A program made the position numbers and the translations under genes. Of a stretch of 64,000 nt of DNA, positions 40,731 through 50,663 are shown one piece after another. Under the pieces are notes generated by a model. That model was not told where the DNA came from. It saw only the letters and a list, made by a program, of their open reading frames with translations, and did no database searches. The stretch is from Streptomyces sp. NRRL F-5727 (lineage in GTDB: Bacteria > Actinomycetota > Actinomycetes > Streptomycetales > Streptomycetaceae): NCBI RefSeq assembly GCF_000719555.1, contig NZ_JOGX01000047.1, positions 1 through 64,000 of the forward strand, written 5' to 3'. Within the stretch, counting starts at the first letter, position 1, and each line of letters begins with the position of its first letter.

Positions 40731-41242
40731 TGAACAGTGCCGGCCTGCTGCTCGACTCCTTCGGCCGGATCCGGGAGGCCGTCCACGCGGCCGTGAAGGG
40801 CCTCGGCGAGGACGAGCTCGCCGCCCGGATCGACCCGGACGCCAACTCGATCGCCTGGCTCGTCTGGCACCTCACCCGCATCCAGGACGACCACCTGGCG
40901 GGCGCCTTCGGTACGGAGCAGCTGTGGCGCTCCGACGGCTGGCGGGACCGCTTCGGCCTGCCGTTCCCGCCCGCGGCGACCGGTTACGGTCACACGTCCA
41001 CGCAGGTCGGGGCCGTACGGGCACCGGCGGCGCTGCTGCTCGGCTATCACGACGCGGTGCACGACCGGACGGCCTCGCTGCTGGCGCCGGTGACGAACGC
41101 GGACCTGGACCGGGTGGTGGACACGGCCTGGGACCCGCCGGTGACGCTGGGCGTCCGGCTGGTGTCGGTGATCGCGGAGGACCTGCAGCACGCGGGGCAG
41201 GCGGGGTACGTGCGGGGGGTGGTGGAGCGGACGGGCGGGTGA
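40730..41242 (+). CDS. DinB-fold protein (DUF664, mycothiol/metal-dependent enzyme superfamily)
   Basis: 170 residues; ATG shares a base with the preceding stop. Four-helix DinB-like fold with the metal-binding histidines in WLVWHLTRIQDDH and LQHAGQAGYVRG, and the IREAVHAAVKGLGEDEL start of the family. Members include mycothiol-S-transferases and mycothiol-dependent isomerases; many are uncharacterised. Substrate unknown. Confidence 0.85.
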   Translation: MNSAGLLLDSFGRIREAVHAAVKGLGEDELAARIDPDANSIAWLVWHLTRIQDDHLAGAFGTEQLWRSDGWRDRFGLPFPPAATGYGHTSTQVGAVRAPAALLLGYHDAVHDRTASLLAPVTNADLDRVVDTAWDPPVTLGVRLVSVIAEDLQHAGQAGYVRGVVERTGG

Positions 41243-41327
41243 GGGGCGCGGGTGGTGGCGGGTGGGTAACCTGTCCGGCCCCGGCGCGGGTTGACGGTCA
41301 CTCGATCGAACGAATCGGCGATCTTCC

Positions 41328-41355
41328 GTACAACCACTCGACCCGATCGCGAGTC
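41328..41355. promoter_or_regulatory. Shared upstream motif, copy 1 (before paralogue 1)
   Basis: GTACAACC - 11 nt - TCGCGAGTC, followed by a small CGGCACG/CGTGCCG hairpin. The same arrangement with identical spacing recurs at 46112-46139 before paralogue 3. Further upstream both copies have TTGACG, 15 nt and then GAATC in register (41291 and 46072). No other paralogue start has it, so these two are probably the promoters of separate transcription units. Confidence 0.5.
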
Positions 41356-41403
41356 TGACCCTGCACGGCACGCCCCGTGCCGGGTCTTCTCGTGGGGGTC
41401 TCC

Positions 41404-43620
41404 TTGCAGTTCCGCACCACCCGTCCGCGTCTCGCCGCGGCCGTCACCGCCGTCCTCGCCGTCACCGCGCTCGGCGCGGGCACGCTCGCCACGGCGCCGG
41501 CCGCCTTCGCGGCCACCTCGGGTGCCGTCTCGGCCACGCAGGCCGACGCGCTTCCGGTCTTCCCGGCCGGGTCCAGCGTCATGGGAGGCGGCCCGACCGG
41601 CTTCCTCACGTACGGAGACGCCGGCCTGACGTGGACGCCGTACGACGGCGGCGCCGCGACCCCCATCGACCTCGCCGCGTACGACAACGGCGGCTGGGCG
41701 CCGACCGGAAGCGACGTGGTCGCCATCGGCAACCACGGCAGCTTCCCCCAGATGACCGCCGTCACCTTGCGGGACATGGCCGCCCCGGAGACGCCCGTCC
41801 TCGACATCGACCTCGGCGCGCTGGACGCGAACTTCGTGGCCGTGCTGGGCCCGAAGAGCGTGCTCGCGCAGGCGACGAAGAGCGACGGTACGGCGGAGCT
41901 GATCGTCGTGACCCAGGACGGCGCCACGCCGTCCACCCGCAAGATCTCCGGTCTTCCCGCCGACGCCGACCGGTTCGTCACCAACGCCGCCGTCCAGGGC
42001 GACCGGATCCTCGTCGGGTACGAGACCGGCCCCGAGGAGGCGCGGACCGGCGCCCGGGCCGTGATCGACCTCGCGGCGGGGACCGCCGTCGAGACGTACG
42101 CGTCCGGCACGTCCGGCGTGTTCGGTGGCGGCCCCAGCGCGCTGATGTTCTCCGGCTCCCACGTGGCCTGGACGGAGTGGCAGAGCGGCTCCGGCCAGAC
42201 CGTCGTGTCCGTCGAGCGCGCCACGGGCGTCCGCAAGACGACCGTCATGGGTCCCGACGACGAGTACCGCGCCGTGCTGGTCGGTGACTGGCTGGTGTAC
42301 GGCAACGACTGGCGGCCCGGCCTGGCCGTGTCCCTGACGGACGGCCGGACCGTCGAGCTCTCGGAAACCGCCACGGGCATCGTCACGCGCGGCGACGGCA
42401 GCGCGCTGCTGAGCGGCCGCACGGCCACGGGCGGCTCCGGGCTGTTCCGGCTCGACCCGCGGACCGGCGAGGCCCCGGCCGTCACCAAGACGGCGGAGAT
42501 GGACCCGGAGCCACTCGCGATCGAGCAGGTCCACATCCCCGACAGCGTGAATCTCGACAGCACCGGCGGCAAGGCCACCCTGGCGTGGACGCTGTCGCGG
42601 CCCGACGTCGAAATGAGCATCGTGCTCACCCACACCGCCACCGGCCGGGAGTTCCACGGGTACGTGCCGGCGCCCGCCAGCGGCACCCGCTTCTCCTTCA
42701 CGTGGGACGGCGTCCTCGACGACCGCACGGACGGGCCGAACGGCGAGTACGCGGTCGAGGCGTACGCGATGCGGGCCGACGGGGTCGGCGAGCCCGTCTA
42801 CCAGGGCTGGCTGACGAGCATCCAGCGCACCGCCAACCCGCACGACTTCACCGACAACGGCTCCACCGACGTCCTCGTCCGGGACGCCGCCGGCGTGCTG
42901 TGGCGCGACGACCTGCGCGACCGACCGGTGAACGGGCAGGTCAAGACGATGGCCGACCCCGCCCGGATCGGCTCCGGGTGGAACACGTACAAGCAGATCG
43001 AGGCCGTCGGGAACATCGGCGGCAGCGCGACCGGCGACCTCGTCGCCCTCGACGGCTCGGGCGTGCTCTGGTCGTACGCCGGGAAGGGCGACGGCACCTT
43101 CGCCACCCGCGTGCAGGTCGGCGGCGGCTGGGGCGTCTACAACAAGCTCACCGGCGGCTCCGACCTCGACGGGGACGGGCGGTCCGACCTGCTCGCCACC
43201 GACACCTCCGGGGTGCTGTGGTTCTACAAGGGCACCGGCGACCTCGCCAAGCCGTTCGCGACCCGCGTCCGCGTCGGCGGCGGCTGGGGGATCTACAACC
43301 AGCTCACGGCCGTCGGGAACATCGCCGGCACCGCCGCCGGTGACCTCGTCGCCCGCGACACGTCCGGTGTCCTCTGGCTCTACCAGGGCAACGGCACGGG
43401 CAACTTCCTCACCCGTACCAAGATCGGCGGCGGCTGGGGTGCCTTCAGCCAGCTCGTCGGCGCCGGGGACGTCGACAGCGACGGGCGGCCGGACCTGATC
43501 GCGTACGGGGCGGGCGGCACGTACGTCTACCACGCGAACGGGACCGTCACCGGGACCTTCACCCGCCTCAACACCGATCTGTACGCGGGTGAGGGCACCA
43601 AGTTCACCAGCGTCGCCTAG
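41404..43620 (+). CDS. Secreted FG-GAP/VCBS-repeat protein, paralogue 1
   Basis: 738 residues from the TTG at 41404 (GGGGG upstream); GTG codons at 41377 and 41392 are alternatives. Signal peptide about 1-38. Residues ~40-355 form a beta-rich, propeller-like domain with recurring blades (VVAIGNHGSF, HVAWTEWQSGSG, LVGDWLVYGNDW). About 365-460 is a FlgD-like Ig domain (VEMSIVLTHTATGREFHGY, then FSFTWDGVLDD). About 465-738 are FG-GAP repeats with Ca-binding loops DLDGDGRSD and DVDSDGRPD and the recurring GGGWGVYN / LLATDTSGVLW blocks. It ends LYAGEGTKFTSVA. First of six tandem paralogues; function unknown, probably cell-surface or secreted binding. Confidence 0.85.
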   Translation: MQFRTTRPRLAAAVTAVLAVTALGAGTLATAPAAFAATSGAVSATQADALPVFPAGSSVMGGGPTGFLTYGDAGLTWTPYDGGAATPIDLAAYDNGGWAPTGSDVVAIGNHGSFPQMTAVTLRDMAAPETPVLDIDLGALDANFVAVLGPKSVLAQATKSDGTAELIVVTQDGATPSTRKISGLPADADRFVTNAAVQGDRILVGYETGPEEARTGARAVIDLAAGTAVETYASGTSGVFGGGPSALMFSGSHVAWTEWQSGSGQTVVSVERATGVRKTTVMGPDDEYRAVLVGDWLVYGNDWRPGLAVSLTDGRTVELSETATGIVTRGDGSALLSGRTATGGSGLFRLDPRTGEAPAVTKTAEMDPEPLAIEQVHIPDSVNLDSTGGKATLAWTLSRPDVEMSIVLTHTATGREFHGYVPAPASGTRFSFTWDGVLDDRTDGPNGEYAVEAYAMRADGVGEPVYQGWLTSIQRTANPHDFTDNGSTDVLVRDAAGVLWRDDLRDRPVNGQVKTMADPARIGSGWNTYKQIEAVGNIGGSATGDLVALDGSGVLWSYAGKGDGTFATRVQVGGGWGVYNKLTGGSDLDGDGRSDLLATDTSGVLWFYKGTGDLAKPFATRVRVGGGWGIYNQLTAVGNIAGTAAGDLVARDTSGVLWLYQGNGTGNFLTRTKIGGGWGAFSQLVGAGDVDSDGRPDLIAYGAGGTYVYHANGTVTGTFTRLNTDLYAGEGTKFTSVA

Positions 43621-43654
43621 CCACACCGGCGACACCCGGCACCACCGAGTTACC

Positions 43655-43680
43655 CGGCCGGCCGCGCGAGCGGCCGGCCG
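43655..43680. terminator. Hairpin after paralogue 1
   Basis: Perfect 11-bp GC stem (CGGCCGGCCGC 43655-43665, complement 43670-43680) with a GCGA tetraloop, 34 nt after the stop of paralogue 1. Terminator-like. Confidence 0.65.
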
Positions 43681-43793
43681 CACACCGGGCCCCCTCGGCG
43701 AAGACCTCTACCGACCGCCGGCTACTGATCCCCGGCCCTCACGCACGTCCCTCACGCACCGCCCCCATGACGTCCCTCACGAAGGGGAGCACA

Positions 43794-46022
43794 GTGAACC
43801 ACCGCATCACCGGGCGCCGGCTCGCCGCCGCCCTCGTCACCCTGGCCACGGTCACGGCGGTGACCGGCACCCTCGTCACCGCCCCGGCGATGGCCGCCCC
43901 CGCCGGCGCGACCGCCGAGCGGTGCGTGCCGTCCGCGGCCGGGCTGCTGCCGGTCGGCGCCGAGGTCGTGGCCGCGGGCGCCTACGGCTACCTCACGAGC
44001 TGCACCGACGAGAACGGCGAGCAGCGGCTGAGCCTGCACAAGCCGGACGGCACGATCACGTCGTACGGCGACACGCAGGCGTACGACAGCGGCTCCGACT
44101 GGATCGTGACGCGGAACGAGAGGGGCGTCACCGCCCACAACCCGCTCACCGGGGCGTACGCCAACCACACCCTGAGCGGCGAACTGGCCGGTGTGGCCTA
44201 CGACGTCGCCTACGAGAGCCGCCCGACCGCCGACGGCCTGGGCCGCGAGCTGTGGCAGCTGACGCACACCAACGGCGTCGTCAGCAAGCTCAAGCTGTCG
44301 AACCTCTTCAAGGGCGAGCGCGAGACCGCGCACAAGGTCGTGGCGGCGGGCCGGGACGCGGACGGGCGGCCCACCGTCCTCATCATGGGCCAGGGCGAGC
44401 ACGACGTGAACGGGCACTGGGAGCCCCACTCCTGGAGCGTCGTGATCCCCGTGCCCACCGGCTCGGTGGTGCCCTACGGGTACGGCCCCGGCTGGGACTG
44501 GGACGCCGCGACGGTGACGGGCGCCCTCACCCCGAAGTACAAGGCGACCGTCACGCGGGCGACGGACGGCGGGCACACCCTGACCGCGACGGTCATCGGC
44601 ACCACCACCGTCAAGCGCGTCCCGCTCACCGACATCCAGGGCGTGCCGGTCCTCGCCGGGATCGTCGGCGACACGGCCTTCTACGCCGCCCGGCGCGACC
44701 CGTCCGCCGGACGCGACGTCCTGACGCCGCTGTACGCGCGGAACCTCGCCACGGGCGGAGCCCCGTACAAGGTCCTGGAGAACTTCTCCTCCGTCGCCCG
44801 CCACAGCGACGGCAGCCTCGTCGTACGCGGCGCGACGGCCTCCACCGACGGCGTGTTCCGCATCGGCCGGAACGGCGACCTGACGCCCGAACTCGTCGCC
44901 GACACCGGCGCGGTCGTGGCGCTGAAGGTCGTCGCCTCGTCCGTGCCCGCGACGGCGAACCTGGAGAAGGCCGGGACGAGCGTCCCGATGTCGGTCGACC
45001 TGTCCCGCGCCGACGCGGACGTGCAGCTCACGCTCACCCACAACCGCACCGGCAAGAAGCTCACCACCCACATGATCCCGCCGGTGCACGGGGAGCCCCG
45101 CTTCGCGTACTCCTGGAACGGGATCATCGACGGGATCAGCGCCCCGAACGGCGCCTACACCTGGCAGATCACCGCCAAGGGCGCCGACGGCACCAGCGCG
45201 GCGCCGGTCACCGGGACCCTCACGGTGTCCCGCTCGGCCAACCTGCACGACGTCAACGACAACGGCTCCACGGACGTCCTCGCCCGGGACGCCGCCGGCG
45301 TGCTGTGGCGGGACGACCTGTACGACTGGCCGGTGGGCGGCCAGGTGAAGCCGGCCAAGCGGACGAGGATCGGCACCGGCTGGAACACGTACAAGAAGAT
45401 CGAGGCCGCCGGGACCATCGACGGCGGCGCGACCGCCGACCTGATCGCCGTCGACGGCTCGGGCGTGCTCTGGTCCTACACCGGCAAGGGCGACAGCACC
45501 TTCCACACCCGGGTGCGGGTCGGCGGCGGCTGGGGCGTCTACACCCAGCTGGCGGCGGGCTCGGACTGGCAGACGGCGGACCGCTCCTCGGACCTGTTCG
45601 CCGCCGACACCTCCGGCGTCCTCTGGTACTACCGGGCCACCGGCAACCCGGCCAAGCCGTACTTCCCGCGGATCCGGGTGGGCGGCGGCTGGGGCGTCTA
45701 CAACCAGATCACGGCCGTCGGGAACATCGTCGGCGACGTGGGCGGCGAACTGGTCGCCCGCGACAAGGACGGCGTCCTCTGGCTCTACCAGTCCAACGGC
45801 TTCTCCTTCCTCCCGCGCGTCCGGATCGGCGGCGGCTGGGGCGGTTTCAGCCAGCTCGTCGGCGCGGGCGACGTCACCAACGACGGGCGCCCGGACCTGA
45901 TCGCGTACGGAACGGGCGGCACGTACGTCTACCGCTCGAACGGCACGACGAGCGGGGCGTTCACGCGACAGACGACGTCGCTGTACGCGGGCGAGGGCGG
46001 CAAGTTCACAAGCGTGTCGTGA
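43794..46022 (+). CDS. Secreted FG-GAP/VCBS-repeat protein, paralogue 2
   Basis: 742 residues from the GTG at 43794 (AAGGGGAG just upstream); an ATG at 43767 is in frame but has no ribosome site. Signal peptide about 1-35 (ending MAAPA). Same three-part plan as paralogue 1. The N-terminal beta-rich domain is the most diverged. The Ig-like domain includes VQLTLTHNRTGKKLTTHM and FAYSWNGIIDG, with FG-GAP repeats from about 475. One repeat has degenerate Ca-loops (DWQTADRSSD) while the last (DVTNDGRPDLIAYG) is nearly identical to paralogue 1, as is the ending LYAGEGGKFTSVS. Paralogues 1 and 2 form one subgroup. Confidence 0.85.
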   Translation: MNHRITGRRLAAALVTLATVTAVTGTLVTAPAMAAPAGATAERCVPSAAGLLPVGAEVVAAGAYGYLTSCTDENGEQRLSLHKPDGTITSYGDTQAYDSGSDWIVTRNERGVTAHNPLTGAYANHTLSGELAGVAYDVAYESRPTADGLGRELWQLTHTNGVVSKLKLSNLFKGERETAHKVVAAGRDADGRPTVLIMGQGEHDVNGHWEPHSWSVVIPVPTGSVVPYGYGPGWDWDAATVTGALTPKYKATVTRATDGGHTLTATVIGTTTVKRVPLTDIQGVPVLAGIVGDTAFYAARRDPSAGRDVLTPLYARNLATGGAPYKVLENFSSVARHSDGSLVVRGATASTDGVFRIGRNGDLTPELVADTGAVVALKVVASSVPATANLEKAGTSVPMSVDLSRADADVQLTLTHNRTGKKLTTHMIPPVHGEPRFAYSWNGIIDGISAPNGAYTWQITAKGADGTSAAPVTGTLTVSRSANLHDVNDNGSTDVLARDAAGVLWRDDLYDWPVGGQVKPAKRTRIGTGWNTYKKIEAAGTIDGGATADLIAVDGSGVLWSYTGKGDSTFHTRVRVGGGWGVYTQLAAGSDWQTADRSSDLFAADTSGVLWYYRATGNPAKPYFPRIRVGGGWGVYNQITAVGNIVGDVGGELVARDKDGVLWLYQSNGFSFLPRVRIGGGWGGFSQLVGAGDVTNDGRPDLIAYGTGGTYVYRSNGTTSGAFTRQTTSLYAGEGGKFTSVS

Positions 46023-46111
46023 GCCGGTGTCCCGCCCGGGCGGGTTTACGGCGATTCGACCGGAAGTCGACTTGACGCACTGACGAACTGACGAATCAAC
46101 TCCGAACGGTC

Positions 46112-46139
46112 GTACAACCTTGAAGGGTTGTCGCGAGTC
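46112..46139. promoter_or_regulatory. Shared upstream motif, copy 2 (before paralogue 3)
   Basis: GTACAACC - 11 nt - TCGCGAGTC, spacing identical to the copy at 41328-41355. It is followed by the 13-bp hairpin at 46142-46171. Confidence 0.5.
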
Positions 46140-46141
46140 CT

Positions 46142-46171
46142 GTGGGCGTGGCGTAGGGACGCCACGCCCAC
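46142..46171 (+). other. Perfect 13-bp stem-loop in the leader of paralogue 3
   Basis: GTGGGCGTGGCGT (46142-46154) pairs with ACGCCACGCCCAC (46159-46171) around an AGGG loop, 22 nt before the TTG start and just upstream of the GGAGGAA ribosome site. No T-run follows, so it could stabilise the mRNA 5' end or block or expose the ribosome site rather than terminate. Confidence 0.6.
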
Positions 46172-46193
46172 AGCGCGTTCGGGAGGAATCCCC

Positions 46194-48440
46194 TTGAACC
46201 ACCCCAGCTCCGCCGGCCGGCGACGCCTCACCGGCGCCGTCGCCCTCGTCCTCGCCCTGACGGCCGGCGCGGCCGTGACCGCCTCGCCTGCTCTCGCGGC
46301 GCCGCGGGCGGCCACGACCGCCCCCACCGCCGCCGAGGAGCAGGCGGGCCTTCCCGCCCTCGGCACCACCGAGTGGCTGGACGGCGGCGGACCGACCGGA
46401 TTCCTGACCGGGGTGAACCCCCTCAGCGGCCCCACCGGCCCCTTCCGCTGGTACCGGGCCGGGGACGGGACCCCGGTCACCCTGCCGCAGCCGTACGGCG
46501 ACAGCTACCCCAAGGCGGGCGGGAGCAGCGACCGGGTCGCGGTGCGGACCCAGCCGAGCGTCTACCGGATCCTCGACATGGCGGCCGGCACCTCCACCGA
46601 CATCGACACCGCCTTTCTCGGGGGCTCGCACCTCGAGCTGCTCGCCGACGACACGCTCGTGCTGGAGCAGATCGACCGCGACACCCGCGTGAGCACCCTG
46701 CACCTCGTCTCCCGGCCTGCCGGCACCGTGGTGCACCACCGGATCACGGGCCTGCCCGCCGACGCGTCCGTCGACCAGGTCGTGCACTCCTCCCCGGGGA
46801 TCCTCGCCGTCCAGTACTGGGGAACGGTCGGCGGGACGAAGGACGACCGCCTGGCCGTCGTGGACCTGGCGACGGGGAAGGTCGTCGAGGACCGGCCGAC
46901 GCCCCGCTTCTACCCCAACAGCGGCATCGCGGTCACGGCCGACCACCTGGCCTGGTCCGAGTGGGGCCCCGACGGCATCGTGACCCTGGTGACGGCCCGC
47001 CGGGGCGAGACCGGGACGACGCGGCACGCCTCCTTCCGGCCCGACGGCGGCTTCGTCCCGGTCTCCCTGCTCGGGGACTGGCTGGTGTACGGCCAGGGTG
47101 AGAAGGCGGTCGCGGCCGTCTCCCTCATCGACGGCACCACCGTGGGCGGTCTCCTCACGAACAGCGTCTCGGATCTGGTCCGCGCCGGCGACGACCTGCT
47201 GGCACAGGGCAACACGGCGGAGCACGGCGGAGGCGTGTACCGGATCGCCCTCGGCCCGGACGGCCGGCCGGCCGCCACCCGGGCGGCGGCCGGCGGACCC
47301 ACCGCGCCCGCCGTCGTCGTGGACGAGCAGACGCCCGCCACCGCGGGCTTCGGCACGGCCGGGGCCAAGGCCGCGCTGCGCTGGCGGTTCGACCGGAGCG
47401 ACCTGACGGTGGACCTGGTGGTCCGGCACAAGGCGACGGGCAGGACCTGGACGTCCTCCCAACCCCTGCAGGGGACGGACACCGAGGCCCTGTTCACCTG
47501 GGACGGGACCTTGGGGAGCGGGACCTACGGCGGCGGGATCGCCGCCTACAACGGCGCCTACGAGTGGAAGCTGACCACCACGGCGTACGGCCCCGTCACG
47601 ACCGAGCGGACCGGCACCCTGACCGTCGCGAGCGGCACCGCCCCGCACGACTACTCGGACAGCGGCACCCCCGACCTGCTCGTGCGCGACGGCCTGGGCC
47701 GCCTCGTCTCCTACGACGTACGGCAGATCACCACCTCCCCGCAGGACGACTGGGAGCGCACCGACCGCGGTGGCGGCTGGCACGTGTACGACCGGCTGGT
47801 CTCCGCCGGGAACCTCGACGCGTCGCCGTACGCGGACGTCCTGGCCCGCCGCAAGGACACCGGCGACCTGTGGCTGTACCCGGGCACGGGCCACTCCCTC
47901 GCCAAGCCCCTCCGGGTCGGCGGCGGCTGGAACGCGTACGACAAGCTGGCGGCCGGCTCCGACGTGACCGGCGACGGCCGCCCCGACCTGGTCGCCACCG
48001 ACAGGACCGGCGTCGCGTGGCTGTACAAGGCCACCGGCGTCGGCTCCAAGCCGTTCGCGCCGCGCGTCCGCATCGGCGGCGGGTGGAACACGTACGACCT
48101 CCTCACCGCCCCCGGCGACCTCGGTGGCGCCAAGACGGGTGACCTGCTCGCCCGTGACCGCTCCGGCGTCCTGTGGCTGTACCTCGGCAAGGGCGACGGC
48201 ACCTTCGCGCCGCGCGTCCGGGTCGGCGGCGGCTGGGGCGTCTACGGCCAGGTGGTCAACATCGGCGACGCGGACCGGGACGGTCGCGCCGACCTCATCG
48301 CGGAGAGCGGCGGCGACACCAGGCTGCTCACCGTCTACAAGGGCACGGGGGACTGGCGGGCCCCGTTCGGCCGGCCCACGACGCTCAACATCCCCGTGCC
48401 GTACACCTCCCCGTACGGCACCGGCCCCGTCGTCTTCTGA
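46194..48440 (+). CDS. Secreted FG-GAP/VCBS-repeat protein, paralogue 3
   Basis: 748 residues from the TTG at 46194, chosen because GGAGGAA lies 7 nt upstream. Signal peptide about 1-36 (ending ALAAP). N-terminal propeller-like domain (about 50-370), Ig-like domain (LTVDLVVRHKATGRTWTSS, then AYNGAYEWKLTTT), and FG-GAP repeats (about 485-748) with Ca loops DVTGDGRPD and DADRDGRAD. The ending (VYKGTGDWRAPFGRPTTLN...) differs from paralogues 1-2 and matches paralogues 4-6. Confidence 0.85.
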   Translation: MNHPSSAGRRRLTGAVALVLALTAGAAVTASPALAAPRAATTAPTAAEEQAGLPALGTTEWLDGGGPTGFLTGVNPLSGPTGPFRWYRAGDGTPVTLPQPYGDSYPKAGGSSDRVAVRTQPSVYRILDMAAGTSTDIDTAFLGGSHLELLADDTLVLEQIDRDTRVSTLHLVSRPAGTVVHHRITGLPADASVDQVVHSSPGILAVQYWGTVGGTKDDRLAVVDLATGKVVEDRPTPRFYPNSGIAVTADHLAWSEWGPDGIVTLVTARRGETGTTRHASFRPDGGFVPVSLLGDWLVYGQGEKAVAAVSLIDGTTVGGLLTNSVSDLVRAGDDLLAQGNTAEHGGGVYRIALGPDGRPAATRAAAGGPTAPAVVVDEQTPATAGFGTAGAKAALRWRFDRSDLTVDLVVRHKATGRTWTSSQPLQGTDTEALFTWDGTLGSGTYGGGIAAYNGAYEWKLTTTAYGPVTTERTGTLTVASGTAPHDYSDSGTPDLLVRDGLGRLVSYDVRQITTSPQDDWERTDRGGGWHVYDRLVSAGNLDASPYADVLARRKDTGDLWLYPGTGHSLAKPLRVGGGWNAYDKLAAGSDVTGDGRPDLVATDRTGVAWLYKATGVGSKPFAPRVRIGGGWNTYDLLTAPGDLGGAKTGDLLARDRSGVLWLYLGKGDGTFAPRVRVGGGWGVYGQVVNIGDADRDGRADLIAESGGDTRLLTVYKGTGDWRAPFGRPTTLNIPVPYTSPYGTGPVVF

Positions 48441-48464
48441 TCCTCCTCCACCTCTGGGAACCCC

Positions 48465-50611
48465 GTGAAGCAGCACCACCGCACCACCCGCCGCCTCGCC
48501 ACCGCCGTCGCCGCCATCCTCGCGGTGACGGCCGGCGGTATGACCGTGCCGGCGTTCGCGGCCGGGCCCGCGGTCCCGACCGTCTCCGCACAGGCAACCG
48601 CGGAGACGGTCGCGCCGCTGACCGTCCCGGCCGACTCGGTGCTCGTCAGCGCGGGCAGAACCGGCATCCTGACGAGCACAGGCCGGTACGACGAAACCGT
48701 CTACCGCTGGACGCGCCTCTCCGACGGCGTCACCACCCAGCTCCCCGCCGGGCCCCACTGGGGCAGCCCGGGCACCGACCTCGTCGGCTCCCTGAGCGGT
48801 TCGGTGTACACGCTCACGGACATGAGCGGCACGCGGGAACCGGTCGTGATCGACCTGTCCGGTCTCGACGCGTCCGGCACCACGGAAGGCGTGCGGCGGA
48901 TCGTCGGTACCACGCTCGTCGTGCTGAGGCGGGTGAACGGGCGCTTGGAGAACCACCTGGTCTCCCTGGCGGACGGCCGGCTCGTCGACCACAGGATCGA
49001 CACCCCGCTGAACGCGTACACCACCTACGACGACACGTACGACGCCGGACCCGGGCTGCTCGTCACCGCCTACTCCCCGCAGGAGCCCGGCTCTTCCAGT
49101 CGCCTCGCCGTCGTGGACGTGGCGACCGGCGCGCTCACGGAGACGTACGACTACAGGTCGGCTCTCCTGTCCTCCGGCGTCAGGCACGTCGCCCTCACGG
49201 GCGACCGGCTGACGTGGATCGACGAGAGCAGGCCCCCCACGCTGACCTCCGTGGTCCGGGGCACGCAGGACGTGGAGCGCGTGGTCCTGAACAACGCCTC
49301 CGCCGACGGCTACACCGACACGGCGATCCGGACGCTCGGCGACTGGGCGCTGTACTCCCGGCCCGGCGGCGGCGACGCGCTCTACCCCGACCCCCTCCAC
49401 GCACTCACCGCACGTCCCCTGGCCGGCGGCGACTCCTACCCCCTCCTGGACCACATGTCGTCCAGCGCGTACGACGCGGACGGCGGCCTGCTCGTGCTCG
49501 GCGGCACCCTCGCCCAGGGCGAGGGGTTGTACCGGATCGCCCTAGACCCGGCGACCGGCAGGCCCGCCGCCACGCTCCTGCGCAGCCTCGGCCGGCCCAC
49601 CGCGCTCACGGTCCTGGAAGAGCAGCCGCCGCCCTCGGGCACCATCGACTTCGACCGCGCGGGCGGGCAGCTGCGGCCGTCCTGGACGTTCAGCCGGTCC
49701 AACGCGGTGTCGAAGCTGACGCTGACCCACACGGCGTCCGGCAGGTCCGTCGACGTGCCCGGCGTCGACCACGCGGCCTACGCCCCGTTCCCCTGGAACG
49801 GCCGGTTCGCCGACGGTCTTCCGGCGTACAACGGCGCCTACACGTGGAAGATGACCGCCACGCCCGCCAACGGCATCGGTCCGACCGTCACACGCACGGG
49901 CACCTTCACCCTCAAGCGCGCTCCCCGCCCGCACGACTTCGACGGCAACGGCAGCCCCGACCTGCTCGTCCGCTCCTTCGGCTCGCTGAGCATGTTCGAC
50001 GCGGGGCAGGCCCGGACGCTCGGCTCGTGGCAGGACGTGACCGAGACGCGGATCGGGGCGGGCTGGGACACCTACGACCGGATCGCCGCCACCGGGAACC
50101 TCGGCGGCACCGCGGCCGGAGACCTGGTGGCCCGTGACAGGACCGGTGTCCTCTGGTTCTACGAGGGCAAGGCCGCCCCCAAGACCCCCTTCGGTACCCG
50201 GATCCGGGTCGGCGCCGGCTGGCAGGTGTACGACAAGCTCGCCGGGGGCTCCGACCTGACCGGCGACGGACGCAACGACCTCCTCGCCACCGACAAGACC
50301 GGCGTCCTCTGGCTCTACCCCGGCACCGGCAGCGCCACCAAGCCCTTCGCCTGTGGCTCTACCTCGGCAAGGGCGACGGCACCTTCGCACCCCGGACGAA
50401 GATCGGCAGCGGCTGGGGGGCGTTCAAGACCCTCGTCGGCGCCGGTGACGTGGACGGCGACGGCCGGATCGACCTCCTCGCGCACCAGGAGCCCACCGGC
50501 ACCTATCCCCAGCTGCACATCTACCGCGGCACCGGCCGGTGGCAGGCCCCCTTCGCCGCCGCCGAGACCACTGTCCCCCGCAACGCGTACTGGTCCGGCG
50601 ACGTCTTCTGA
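48465..50611 (+). pseudogene. FG-GAP/VCBS-repeat protein, paralogue 4, frameshifted with one repeat missing
   Basis: GTG at 48465, signal peptide about 1-33. Intact N-terminal domain, Ig-like domain (VSKLTLTHTASGRSVDVPG) and two FG-GAP repeats up to about 50349. At that point (GSATKPF) the frame breaks: the continuation LWLYLGKGDGTFAPRTKIGSGWGAFKTL...GDVF, ending at 50611, is in a different frame. Compared with paralogue 6, about 37 residues (one FG-GAP repeat) are missing at the joint. So either the copy lost a repeat through unequal recombination and is now truncated, or the assembly collapsed here. If used as read, the frame runs on into paralogue 5 as nonsense. Confidence 0.75.
50251..50349. 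repeat. 99-bp exact repeat, copy 1 (paralogue 4)
   Basis: Identical over 99 bp to 52474-52572 in paralogue 5. It starts CCGACCTGACCGGCGACGGA and ends at CCCTTCG, exactly where both genes lose their reading frame. Elsewhere the two genes differ considerably. Confidence 0.9.
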
Positions 50612-50663
50612 CCGTCACCGCGCCGTCGCCTCCCACCTCATTCCCCGAAAGCAGACCCCGCCC

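Noticed and set aside
43752..49454. A 1900-codon open frame on the minus strand opposite the FG-GAP genes
   Set aside because: It is Gly/Val/Arg/Asp-rich nonsense produced by the antisense of GC-biased codons; the plus strand has real domains, starts and signal peptides.
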